From: Maribacter aestuarii
GTDB taxonomy: Bacteria; Bacteroidota; Bacteroidia; Flavobacteriales; Flavobacteriaceae
Direction: 5' to 3'
NCBI RefSeq assembly: GCF_027474845.2
Contig: NZ_CP107031.2
Span: 2,990,501-3,054,500 of the forward strand
Length of the DNA stretch: 64,000 nt
Below the pieces are notes generated by a model. It saw only the letters and a list, made by a program, of their open reading frames with translations. It did no database searches and was not told where the DNA came from. Position 1 is the first letter of the stretch. Every line of letters begins with the position of its first letter. Shown piece by piece: positions 34,184-42,333 of this stretch. The translations under genes and the position numbers were made by a program.

Positions 34184-34271
34184 AATTAAAGTTCAAGTCC
34201 AAGCTCAAATACAAGTACCAAGCTCAGAAAAAGGTATGAATTGTAATTGGTAGTTGTGGATTTGATTTCGC

Positions 34272-34412
34272 CTATTTCTTATCTTCTTTTCTCTTGTAAT
34301 CTGACATAAACTTACGCGACCTCCGCTCCTTAGACCGACCTCTATTTCTAAAGACTATCCATAAGTATAAAACAGCTAAAATTCCAAAAACTATGTAAAT
34401 AGTATTATTCAT
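34272..34412 (-). CDS. 46-aa membrane protein
   Basis: Too short for usual ORF calls. ATG 34412 opens a frame of 46 codons: MNNTIYIVFGILAVLYLWIV is a membrane helix and the rest is strongly basic (FRNRGRSKERRSRKFMSDYKRKEDKK). One-span proteins with a basic cytoplasmic tail of this exact design recur in Flavobacteria beside cobalamin adenosyltransferase and ABC-F genes, from memory. Not verified by search. Function unknown. Confidence 0.6.
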   Translation of the reverse strand: MNNTIYIVFGILAVLYLWIVFRNRGRSKERRSRKFMSDYKRKEDKK

Positions 34413-34444
34413 AACATAATTATGCGTTATCTAAAATTAGTAGT

Positions 34445-34939
34445 TTATATCCGTATTCTAAAATGTTCCTTCGCTTGCTCTTTCCTAAAAAAAACAATCC
34501 CGCAATAAAAGAGGTCTACTGTTATCCTTACCTGTTCCATCTTTTTTATACCCTTCCAATTCTCCACGTTTTCTTTAGAATTGTAAATGCCCTTGATTAA
34601 AAGCATGCTATTGTTATGAATTTGATCTTTGGCCACATTTTTGAAATGGGCACTACTTTCATCGGCATAAATCATGTCAAATGGCATTTGGGTAAATGAG
34701 ATGCCATTACATAACGTACTTATCTGATTTTTAAGAGTGTCGGAATCATTTACCAGTCCGATGTTCTTATAATCAAAATAAGTAATGCTTTTGAAGAGTA
34801 CTTCTTCGGTAACCGGAAGTTTTCTTTCTGTCCTCTGATACAAACATTTGGTGACAAAATCATAAATAAAAGGGGAATGTACCCCATGTTGATTAGTGGC
34901 CGAAAACAGGAATTTGATATACCGAATAAAGCGAAACAC
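34445..34939 (-). CDS. Internally deleted SAM-methyltransferase-like protein
   Basis: 164 aa. The first 35 residues (IRYIKFLFSATNQHGVHSPFIYDFVTKCLY) and the last 75 (FDMIYADESSAHFKN, then NSMLLIKGIYNSKENVENWKGIK and FYCGIVFFRKEQAKEHFRIRI) match a Flavobacteria class I methyltransferase that is normally about 240 aa. Between them only about 50 residues remain, and the SAM-binding core with the E/DxGxGxG motif is missing. The frame is intact and conserved ends are well preserved, so it is either a recent decay product or a non-catalytic derivative. Confidence 0.7.
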   Translation of the reverse strand: MFRFIRYIKFLFSATNQHGVHSPFIYDFVTKCLYQRTERKLPVTEEVLFKSITYFDYKNIGLVNDSDTLKNQISTLCNGISFTQMPFDMIYADESSAHFKNVAKDQIHNNSMLLIKGIYNSKENVENWKGIKKMEQVRITVDLFYCGIVFFRKEQAKEHFRIRI

Positions 34940-35182
34940 AGTAGCAATTCAATTTCCGCCAAAAGTACTAATATCGAACAGTACTATTTATTATATCGAA
35001 ACAGTTTTTTAAAGGGTGACATGCCCAAGGTCTCTCATCGAAACTGCAGAGTGAATAAACAATTATTATATGATGGATAAAAGGTATTGAAGAGGCGCTA
35101 AAAAAATGATGTAAGTTTGAAATGGATAGCCCTAAACCTGCCTTTCGGCAGGTAGGGTCCACCCGAGGGGATAATATTTTAA
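34940..35182. other. Intergenic region with a 7-bp-stem palindrome
   Basis: About 240 bp holding an ACCTGCC/GGCAGGT hairpin (35136-35153, 4-base loop TTTC) and scattered ATCGA half-sites (for example CTCATCGAAACTGCAG at 35033-35048). No gene-like frame. Confidence 0.4.
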
Positions 35183-35419
35183 TTATGCCATTTTGGCCTT
35201 GTTTCTTTTCGTAGTAAAGGATAATGCCTTTTTAACTCTGGAGTTTTTAAACTTGTACAATCTTGCAACCTCCGTTTTGGTGTCCAAATTAAGTTCGTAA
35301 GCAGTTTCGTTAACGATGGTCATTTCAACAGTCTCCACTTTAACATCAGTAATATTGTTCTGAGCCTGGGCTGCAGTTCCGATAAAAAAGATAAAGAAGA
35401 TAGTTGCTATTGTTTTCAT
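35183..35419 (-). CDS. Small secreted protein, KNSRVKK family (copy D)
   Basis: 78 aa, almost the same protein as copy A: identical MKTIATIFFIFFIGTAAQA signal, then VKVETVEMTIVNETAYELNL and the C-terminal module VARLYKFKNSRVKKALSF with an end TTKRNKAKMA. It lies 24 kb away on the opposite strand, so this is a dispersed duplication. Its promoter region has the full box array in matching spacing. Function unknown. Confidence 0.75.
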   Translation of the reverse strand: MKTIATIFFIFFIGTAAQAQNNITDVKVETVEMTIVNETAYELNLDTKTEVARLYKFKNSRVKKALSFTTKRNKAKMA

Positions 35420-35436
35420 GACTTGCTTTGGTTACA

Positions 35437-35595
35437 CTATTATAACGGTAGCAAGGGTACTTTTGGGGGTGGTGTTTCGCTGAAAACCCTATATTTTTCG
35501 GTGTCTTACAAATGAAGGGATGAAGTGTAGAAATCAATCGATGAACTGCAATCACCTTCCAAACAGCTTATCGAAAAAAGATGCGGATAAACGGT
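35437..35595 (-). promoter_or_regulatory. Phased box array upstream of small secreted protein (copy D)
   Basis: Read on the minus strand: ACCG at 35595, TCGAT at 35574 (21 bp later), ATCGAT at 35542, ATC at 35521 (21 bp later), ACCGA at 35502, TTTCAGCG at 35485, and TATAATAG at 35444 after 33 bp. The whole element is 159 bp, the same as copy A. Outside the boxes the two differ, apart from ACCGTTTATCC and CTTTTTTCG near the start. Confidence 0.7.
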
Positions 35596-35630
35596 AGAAT
35601 ATGTGTCTTGAAAAGTTACATGCGCAGTAT

Positions 35631-37511
35631 TTAATCTTCCATTTGGGCAGAAAGCTCAAACCAGCGCTCGGTTTTTTCATCAATAGTGTTGGACAAGTCA
35701 CCCAATTCAATAGAGAGCGCGGCAATTTCTTCTCCCGATAACGAGGTGTCCGTAAATTTTTCTTGTAGCTCCACTTTCTTACGCTCCAATTTTTGGATTT
35801 CGCGCTCCAGCTGTTTGTATTCTTTTTGCTCTAGATAGGATAATTTGGGAGAGTCATCCGTTTTTTTCCATTCGTTCTTTTCATTTTTGGACGTTTGCGT
35901 CTGTACTTTTTCCTCCCGTTGCTCAATTACTTTACTATCCTCGTAAGCCCTATAATCGGAATAGTTACCTGGGAAATCTTCAATGACACCATCACCCCTG
36001 AAGACAAAAAGGTGATCTACGATTTTATCCATGAAATAACGATCATGCGATACGACCAAAAGGCAGCCTTGAAAATCTAAAAGAAAACTTTCTAAGACGT
36101 TTAGCGTAACAATATCCAAATCATTAGTAGGTTCATCCAAAATCAAGAAATTCGGATTCTGAATGAGCACGGTACAGAGGTAAAGTCGTTTACGTTCGCC
36201 GCCACTTAACTTGTCTACAAAATCATATTGTTTTTTACGGTCAAAAAGAAAACGCTCCAGTAATTGCTGTGCCGAAATCTGTTTTCCTTTCATTAAGGGA
36301 ATATAGTCTCCAAACTCACGGATCACATCAATGACTTTCTGTCCTTCTTTTATATTAATGCCTTTTTGGGTGTAATAGCCAAATTTAATGGTCTCCCCAA
36401 CAATGACTTTTCCGCTATCCGGCTGGTCACGACCGGAAAGGATATTCAAAAAGGTGGATTTTCCAGTTCCGTTCTTGCCAATGATACCTATGCGCTCCCC
36501 TCGGGTGAAATTGTAGTCAAACTTGTCCAGGATTGGCTTGTTGGGATAGGATTTGGAAACTTTTACGAACTCTAGGATTTTACTCCCCATCCGCTCCATA
36601 TTCAACTCCAATTGTACCTGATGTTCTTTTCTCCGTTGGCTTGCTTTCTCTTTTATGGAATTAAAATCATCTATTCTAGATTTGGATTTTGTGGTTCTTG
36701 CCTTGGGTTGACGACGCATCCAGGTCAATTCTTTCTTAAATAGCAGTTCCGTTTTATGCTGTTCTACCGATTCTTGCTCAATCCTTGCCTCCTTCTTTTC
36801 CAAATAGTAGGTGTAGTTTCCTTTGTAAGGATACAATACCCCATTGTCCAGTTCTAAAATTTCGTTACAGACTCGTTCTAGAAAATAACGGTCATGCGTT
36901 ACCATAAAAAGCGTCAGGTTTTCCTTGGCAAAGTATTCTTCCAGCCACTCTATCATTTCTAAATCCAAATGGTTGGTAGGTTCGTCCAATACCAACAAGT
37001 CCGGCCTATTGATGAGTGCGTTGGCTAGAGCTAGCCGTTTTTTTTGCCCACCGGAAAGTTTACCGACCTTGGCATTGAGGTCCTCCAGTTTTAATTTAAA
37101 AAGTATCTGTTTGTACTGCGTTTCAAAATCCCAAGCCTCAAAACGGTCCATGGCCTCAAAGGCTTTTTGGTAAGCATCGGCATCTTCAGGATTTTCCAAG
37201 GCCTTTTCATAATTGGAAATTACCTGCAATACCTCATTGTCCGAGGCAAAAATGGTTTCCTCCACCGTCAAATCAGGATTCATAACCGGTTCTTGTGCCA
37301 GAAAGGAAACCCGAGTGCTCTTGCGGTAGTTTACCTGACCGGTGTCCGGGCTATCTGCTCCGGAGAGAATATTCAGTATAGAGGTTTTTCCACTTCCGTT
37401 TTTGGCGATCAGGGCTATTTTCTGGTCTTTATTGATGCCAAAAGAAAGATTTTCAAAAAGCACCAATTCTCCATAAGACTTGGAAATATTTTCAACGGTC
37501 AATAAATTCAT
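35631..37511 (-). CDS. ABC-F family ATPase (Uup-like)
   Basis: 626 aa soluble protein with two ATP-binding cassettes. Cassette 1: Walker A AKNGSGKTS near residue 36, signature LSGGQKKR near 153, Walker B LLVLDEPTNHLD. Linker with a basic arm region (KKEARIEQESVEQHK, MRRQPKARTTKSKSRID). Cassette 2: GKNGTGKST near 348, LSGGERKR near 440, FLILDEPTNDLD. A C-terminal coiled coil of K/E/Q-rich residues follows. No membrane domain. The family works on ribosomes (Uup/EttA-like) or in DNA repair. Confidence 0.93.
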   Translation of the reverse strand: MNLLTVENISKSYGELVLFENLSFGINKDQKIALIAKNGSGKTSILNILSGADSPDTGQVNYRKSTRVSFLAQEPVMNPDLTVEETIFASDNEVLQVISNYEKALENPEDADAYQKAFEAMDRFEAWDFETQYKQILFKLKLEDLNAKVGKLSGGQKKRLALANALINRPDLLVLDEPTNHLDLEMIEWLEEYFAKENLTLFMVTHDRYFLERVCNEILELDNGVLYPYKGNYTYYLEKKEARIEQESVEQHKTELLFKKELTWMRRQPKARTTKSKSRIDDFNSIKEKASQRRKEHQVQLELNMERMGSKILEFVKVSKSYPNKPILDKFDYNFTRGERIGIIGKNGTGKSTFLNILSGRDQPDSGKVIVGETIKFGYYTQKGINIKEGQKVIDVIREFGDYIPLMKGKQISAQQLLERFLFDRKKQYDFVDKLSGGERKRLYLCTVLIQNPNFLILDEPTNDLDIVTLNVLESFLLDFQGCLLVVSHDRYFMDKIVDHLFVFRGDGVIEDFPGNYSDYRAYEDSKVIEQREEKVQTQTSKNEKNEWKKTDDSPKLSYLEQKEYKQLEREIQKLERKKVELQEKFTDTSLSGEEIAALSIELGDLSNTIDEKTERWFELSAQMED

Positions 37512-37573
37512 TCTTCTGTAAGTTCATTTGCAAGTATCAAGTTCAAATTCAATACTTTTTTAATAATAAAGGG

Positions 37574-38746
37574 CTAGAGAGTTTTTCTAAAGTGATATAC
37601 TAAAAACAGATACCTTATGGCCAATGCAATCAAAATAAAAACCATTAAGATTGAAAATACTTGAATTTTAAGCAGCCATAGTATAACAACCAAAATCAAT
37701 AAAACAAACAATAGCAATATATAGGTCCTAACCCATAAAGCAAGCTGTTTTTTTGATAAATAAAAAGCTATTATGATATTCGGTGCGAAAGCCCACAAAA
37801 TATTAAAATTCATTTTCGTAGCATTATGGTCCGTTAAAAACCATAAAAACAAAATGAGCAGGCCCGCCAGGCCCGTCACTGAAGCAAGCAAAACATCCAA
37901 CCATCGTGTTCTACTATTTTTTGTAAAATCTTTATAAGTGATGAAAAGCACGAAAAACATAAAGAGCCCCAACCAAAATACAGGGGTTAGAAAAAATAAT
38001 GTTTGATCTTTTCTTGGTGGTATATCCAATAAAACCGATTCACTTTGGACTATCGGTTTTCCATTGAGAGAAGTATGTTTCATTTGCTCGTATACATAAA
38101 GTGGCAGGAACAAATGCTCGTAAGGGGTGGCCTTTCTATCTATTATAGAACCAAGGGCCAAATCGATACCAAAATTGGACCAGGAGTTAACCTCTAAATT
38201 TTGATGGATGAGTTGCCGGAAGGTATATCGGTTCTCCAAATAGGAATAGTCAAATTGCAATGCGGAACCTAAAGATTCTTCAAAGACTTGAGGAATTTTG
38301 GTGGCGCAATTTTCAAAAAGGAAATCATATTTATAAAATCTGTTCTGTGGCAGTAGATTGGTTTCTAGAAAGGAAATAATTTCCTTTTTCTGCTCCAAGT
38401 TCACATCCAGCATTTGTTCTTTTATCCAACGTTGTTCGGCAATGTAACTTCGTTCAAAATAAATATATGGGTAGCGAGAAATGGTATAGTCCAACTTGCC
38501 ACGAACAAAATTCAAATAGAAATTAGGATCTTCAAAATTATAGGTGCCGTATCCGTAAACCTGATCGATACCCAACGTAGGGTCTTGTATGCGAATGGCG
38601 CTATGCCCAAACTTTGCCGCTAAATCTTCACCTGTCCCTACTGTAAGCAAGCTGAGTTTGGAAACCGGGGACAGATCAGGGCCTTGGGAAAAGGCCAAGG
38701 TAAATTGTAAAAGCAAGAGAATTAGAAAGAGACTATTCTTTATCAT
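37574..38746 (-). CDS. DUF4105 / Lnb-like lipoprotein N-acyltransferase candidate
   Basis: 390 aa from ATG 38746; an ATG nine codons upstream gives a longer signal. Signal peptide ends LAFSQ near residue 20. The DUF4105 domain covers about 25-230, with LTVGTGEDLAAKFGHSAIRI, YGYGTYNFEDPNFYLNFVRG and FLFENCATKIPQVFEE; the His and the Cys of these motifs form the conserved pair. The C-terminal half has four to five membrane helices. From memory, this domain is now named Lnb and acts in lipoprotein N-acylation in Bacteroidota; that assignment is not tested here. Many lipoproteins lie in this window. Confidence 0.75.
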   Translation of the reverse strand: MIKNSLFLILLLLQFTLAFSQGPDLSPVSKLSLLTVGTGEDLAAKFGHSAIRIQDPTLGIDQVYGYGTYNFEDPNFYLNFVRGKLDYTISRYPYIYFERSYIAEQRWIKEQMLDVNLEQKKEIISFLETNLLPQNRFYKYDFLFENCATKIPQVFEESLGSALQFDYSYLENRYTFRQLIHQNLEVNSWSNFGIDLALGSIIDRKATPYEHLFLPLYVYEQMKHTSLNGKPIVQSESVLLDIPPRKDQTLFFLTPVFWLGLFMFFVLFITYKDFTKNSRTRWLDVLLASVTGLAGLLILFLWFLTDHNATKMNFNILWAFAPNIIIAFYLSKKQLALWVRTYILLLFVLLILVVILWLLKIQVFSILMVFILIALAIRYLFLVYHFRKTL

Positions 38747-38850
38747 GGTTCCGAGTACACTATCGGAGAACAAAGATGCGAATAATAAGAGATTTAACCG
38801 ATAACCAAATGAATTGTATTATTTTTAGGATACATTTAAATAAGCCAACC

Positions 38851-39600
38851 ATGCGCAAACATATACCCAATTTCATTACCCTTTTAAACCTTTTTAGTGG
38901 TTGTGTTGCAACGGTCTATGCGGTATTGAATCAGTTGGAAATGGCTGCGCTATTTGTGGCATTGGGAATTTTCTTTGATTTTTTCGACGGACTTGCAGCG
39001 CGGATGCTCAACGTAAAAAGTGATTTAGGTCTGCAATTGGATTCCCTTGCCGATATGGTGACCAGTGGTTTGGTTCCTGGGATAGTGATGTTTCAATTGT
39101 TGGCCATGTCACAAACCGGAGGATGGGGTCTGGAAACGGGATCACTTTTGCATCCAAATGGCTTTGGGGCTGATTCCTTGATTCCCTTCACAGGTTTTAT
39201 AATCACATTGGCCTCAGCCTACCGCCTGGCAAAATTTAACTTGGACGAAAATCAAGTCTCCTCTTTTATCGGTTTGCCTACTCCGGCTAACGCACTATTG
39301 ATTCTCTCTTTACCACTCATTTTATTTTATCACAGCAATAGCATTTTGAACGAGTTTATTTTGAATCAATGGTTTTTGATAGGATTGACCTTATTAAGTG
39401 CATTTCTGCTCAATTGTAACTTGCCCTTATTCGCCCTTAAATTTAAAAATTGGAGTTTTAAGGATAACGCGTTACGTTATATATTCCTGATTATTTCCTT
39501 GGTGCTTTTGGTCACCATGCAATTTCTTGCAATACCTTTCATTATTCTTTTCTACGTGTTGAGTTCTTTGGGAAGTCAATTAACCACAGCTAAAGAATAG
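38851..39600 (+). CDS. pssA: CDP-diacylglycerol-serine O-phosphatidyltransferase
   Basis: 249 aa membrane enzyme making phosphatidylserine from CDP-diacylglycerol and serine. The CDP-alcohol transferase motif D-G-x2-A-R-x8-G-x3-D-x3-D is present (FFDGLAARMLNV, then SDLGLQLDSLADM) near residues 45-71. About eight membrane segments. The frame is open 25 codons upstream, but ATG 38851 (MRKHIPNFIT) gives the usual pssA N-terminus. Followed by the GNAT gene after 15 bp. Confidence 0.93.
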   Translation: MRKHIPNFITLLNLFSGCVATVYAVLNQLEMAALFVALGIFFDFFDGLAARMLNVKSDLGLQLDSLADMVTSGLVPGIVMFQLLAMSQTGGWGLETGSLLHPNGFGADSLIPFTGFIITLASAYRLAKFNLDENQVSSFIGLPTPANALLILSLPLILFYHSNSILNEFILNQWFLIGLTLLSAFLLNCNLPLFALKFKNWSFKDNALRYIFLIISLVLLVTMQFLAIPFIILFYVLSSLGSQLTTAKE

Positions 39601-39615
39601 GGAAATTTGAAAACT

Positions 39616-40146
39616 ATGGTTTCTCCATCTATAAGCATCACTAACTCCCGCCTAGAAGATATTGACGAAATCTTTCGTTTGTACGGCATCGCATCGGAAT
39701 ATCAAAAAACCAAGAAAACGGTAGTGGTTTGGCCAAAATTTAAAAGGGAACTTGTGGAAACAGAAATTTGGGAAAAGCGTCAGTTTAAGTTGTTGCTTGG
39801 TGGTGCTGTGGCCTGCGTTTGGGCCATCACGTTTAGCGATGAGCAGATTTGGGAAGAACGCAATGCTGATTCGGCAATATACATCCATCGCATCGCCACG
39901 AATCCAGATTTTAGAGGAAAGAACTTTGTGAGTAAGATTGTGGCTTGGGCAAAAGCGTATGCCGAGGAGAAGGAAATAAGATTTATACGGCTAGATACTT
40001 TAGGAAACAACTCTAAACTTATTCAACACTATACGAATTCAGGATTTGATTTTTTGGGTATGTTCAATCTAAAAAATACGGATACCTTACCCGAGCATTA
40101 TAAGGAAGCCCCGGTATGCTTATTTCAAATTGATACAAAGGCTTAG
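39616..40146 (+). CDS. GNAT family N-acetyltransferase
   Basis: 176 aa from ATG 39616 (TTG three codons earlier is less likely). Acetyl-CoA-binding motif A is visible as IHRIATNPDFRGKNFVSKIVAW near residues 94-115, followed by IRFIRLDTLGNNSKLIQHYTNSGF. Acceptor unknown. It begins 15 bp after pssA and ends 3 bp before a GyrI-like gene, so all are on one transcript. Confidence 0.85.
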   Translation: MVSPSISITNSRLEDIDEIFRLYGIASEYQKTKKTVVVWPKFKRELVETEIWEKRQFKLLLGGAVACVWAITFSDEQIWEERNADSAIYIHRIATNPDFRGKNFVSKIVAWAKAYAEEKEIRFIRLDTLGNNSKLIQHYTNSGFDFLGMFNLKNTDTLPEHYKEAPVCLFQIDTKA

Positions 40147-40149
40147 GAG

Positions 40150-40626
40150 ATGACACCTAGAATAATTCGTTTAGAAGAAAAGAAACTTATTGGTCAAAAG
40201 ATGAAGATGAGTTTGGTGAATAATCTGACTGCAATTCTATGGAGTAATTTTATGCCTAGAAGGAAGGAAATCCAAAACAGGATAGGCTCGGATTTTATTT
40301 CTATGCAAATCTATCCGCAATCGTATCATACCATTTTTAATCCTAAACGTGAATTTCAAAAATGGGCCGCTGTTGAGGTGTCTAATTTTGCTGCCGTGCC
40401 TGGAAATATGGAAACCTTCACCTTATTAGGTGGGACATATGCAGTTTTTGATTATAAAGGTTCTAGTGCTGACCCAACTATTTTTCAATATATTTATGAC
40501 CAGTGGCTACCTTCTTCAACATATGAATTGGATGACCGTCCCCATTTTGAAGTTTTAGGCAAGAAATACAAGAACGATGACCCTAATTCTGAAGAAGAAA
40601 TTTGGATTCCCATAAAACAAGTATGA
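40150..40626 (+). CDS. GyrI-like (AraC effector-binding fold) protein
   Basis: 158 aa, stand-alone small-molecule binding domain without a helix-turn-helix. Features: IIRLEEKKLIGQKMKMSL at the start, EVSNFAAVPGNMETFTLLGGTYAVFDYKG-type beta-hairpin core and IYDQWLPSSTYELDDRPHFEVLG near the end. Ends with an ATGA overlap with the MFS gene. May bind the drug or metabolite moved by that transporter. Confidence 0.82.
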   Translation: MTPRIIRLEEKKLIGQKMKMSLVNNLTAILWSNFMPRRKEIQNRIGSDFISMQIYPQSYHTIFNPKREFQKWAAVEVSNFAAVPGNMETFTLLGGTYAVFDYKGSSADPTIFQYIYDQWLPSSTYELDDRPHFEVLGKKYKNDDPNSEEEIWIPIKQV

Positions 40627-41885
40627 GCGAAAATCAAAAAGCACCATGGTATTATCTCTTTTTACTCATTTTGGCAGGCGAGAGTGTTTTTATACTTCCC
40701 TTTGTACTCGCCAGAGTCTTCAGGCCAACGGTGCTAGAAGTTTTTGGACTGGACAACGTGCAGTTAGGCTTTTGTTTCTCGGTATACGGTATCGTGGCTT
40801 TGGTATCCTATCTTTTTGGCGGTCCCTTAGCGGATAAATTCCCCCCAAGAAAACTGATAGCGGTAGCGCTATGGATGACAGCTTTGGGTGGTTTGGTATA
40901 TGCTACTTTCCCGAGCTATTTAGTTCTAAAAGTGCTATATGGTTATTGGGGTTTTACTACCATATTTTTATTCTGGGCGGCCATGATAAAGGCGACCAGG
41001 GTTTGGGGAGGTGAAAGCTCACAAGGCAAGGCGTTCGGTTTTTTGGATGGAGGTCGTGGTTTGGTAGGTGCTTTGTTCGGCGCAATGGGTGTGCTTATTT
41101 TTTCCATTTTTATCACTGCTGAAATCGCCGAAGCTACAATCGCGGAAAGTCGGGAGGCGTTCCGCTATGTCATTCTTATTTCTTCCGCAATAGTGGTCTT
41201 GGTCGGTATTTTTGTATGGTCATTTATGCGGTTGGATAAAACAGTAGAGGAATCCATTATTTTAGATAGAATCACGGTTTCACAACTTAGGGAAGTACTG
41301 CGGCTACCCGCTGTTGGATTATTGATGGTAATAATACTCTGTGCTTACGTAGGCTATAAAATAACCGATGTTTTTTCCCTTTATGCCCAGGACGTCATGT
41401 TGTACGATCAGGTAAAATCCGCCCAAGTGGGTACGTTCTTGTTATTTATTAGACCGGTAATTGGGGTAGGAATCGGAATTTTGGCGGACCGTTCTCAAAC
41501 GACCTATTGGTTGGTGGTAAGTTTTACAATTTCATTTTTTGGGGCATTACTTTTTGCAACGGGCATCATTTCATCATCTGCAACCGCACTATTCTTCCTT
41601 TCAATTTTAGTGGTAGCAACGGGCGTATATGCAGCACGATCGCTCTATTTTGCGGTTATGGAACGCGGACGAATCCCTCTCGTGCTCACAGGAACGGCAG
41701 TTGGTCTTATTTCTCTCGTTGGGTATACGCCAGATATTTTTGCTGGTCCTGCCATGGGATATTTGTTAGAGAATTCTCCTGGGGCGGTTGGACACCAGCA
41801 TGTATTTTGGATGTTGGCCGTATTTTCCTTTATCGGGGGTATAGCGGCTTGGTTTTACTTCCGTTTGTATCGCAAAAAAGCATAA
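40623..41885 (+). CDS. MFS transporter
   Basis: 420 aa from ATG 40623, overlapping the GyrI-like stop by 4 bp. About twelve membrane helices. Segment FGGPLADKFPPRKLIAVALW between helices 2 and 3 is the MFS loop motif; IGILADRSQ is its second-half counterpart. Substrate unknown; Nucleoside- or sugar-type MFS proteins share this shape. Co-transcribed with GNAT, GyrI-like and DUF4345 genes. Confidence 0.85.
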   Translation: MSENQKAPWYYLFLLILAGESVFILPFVLARVFRPTVLEVFGLDNVQLGFCFSVYGIVALVSYLFGGPLADKFPPRKLIAVALWMTALGGLVYATFPSYLVLKVLYGYWGFTTIFLFWAAMIKATRVWGGESSQGKAFGFLDGGRGLVGALFGAMGVLIFSIFITAEIAEATIAESREAFRYVILISSAIVVLVGIFVWSFMRLDKTVEESIILDRITVSQLREVLRLPAVGLLMVIILCAYVGYKITDVFSLYAQDVMLYDQVKSAQVGTFLLFIRPVIGVGIGILADRSQTTYWLVVSFTISFFGALLFATGIISSSATALFFLSILVVATGVYAARSLYFAVMERGRIPLVLTGTAVGLISLVGYTPDIFAGPAMGYLLENSPGAVGHQHVFWMLAVFSFIGGIAAWFYFRLYRKKA

Positions 41886-41890
41886 TCGAT

Positions 41891-42262
41891 TTGAGCAAAA
41901 ACCTTCATCTTCTATTATCGGGCTTCATAGTTATTTTGGCAGGATTAGTATATGGCGGCTATCCTTCGTATTTAATGCCTTTGATTTTTGACTTTGAAGC
42001 GAACGCCTTGGAGTTGAAAAATATTCTAAGGGCGGTAATGGGCATATATATCGGAATTGGTGTTTTTTGGTTGATAGGGGCAACAAAGCAGGATTTTTGG
42101 AAAGCCGCTACGCTTTGTAATATCCTTTTTATGGGAGGAATCGCATTTGGACGAATGGTGAGTACCGTTTTTGACGGGATATTATCCTTGTTTACCCCAG
42201 CTTTGATATTAGAGCTTTTGTTTTTTGCTTGGGGATTGTACAATCTAAAAAAGTACAATTGA
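41891..42262 (+). CDS. DUF4345-like membrane protein
   Basis: 123 aa from TTG 41891; the frame is open much further upstream but only as a shadow of the MFS gene. Four membrane helices (LLLSGFIVILAGLVYGGYP, MGIYIGIGVFWLIGA, TLCNILFMGGIAFGRM and FTPALILELLFFAWGLY regions). The pattern matches the DUF4345 family. It begins 6 bp after the MFS stop. Function unknown. Confidence 0.72.
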   Translation: MSKNLHLLLSGFIVILAGLVYGGYPSYLMPLIFDFEANALELKNILRAVMGIYIGIGVFWLIGATKQDFWKAATLCNILFMGGIAFGRMVSTVFDGILSLFTPALILELLFFAWGLYNLKKYN

Positions 42263-42333
42263 TATTATTTGGCTCAAAATAAAACCTTACGTAATTTATC
42301 GTCGTAAATAGAATAAACCTAAACACAGAAATC

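Noticed and set aside
35136..35153. ACCTGCC/GGCAGGT hairpin as terminator of copy D
   Set aside because: Stem is good but no T-run follows on the minus strand; more likely a dispersed palindrome.
41507..41890. Long extension of the DUF4345 frame upstream of 41891
   Set aside because: It runs inside the MFS gene in another frame and its residues are unlike any protein; only the part from TTG 41891 is membrane-protein-like.
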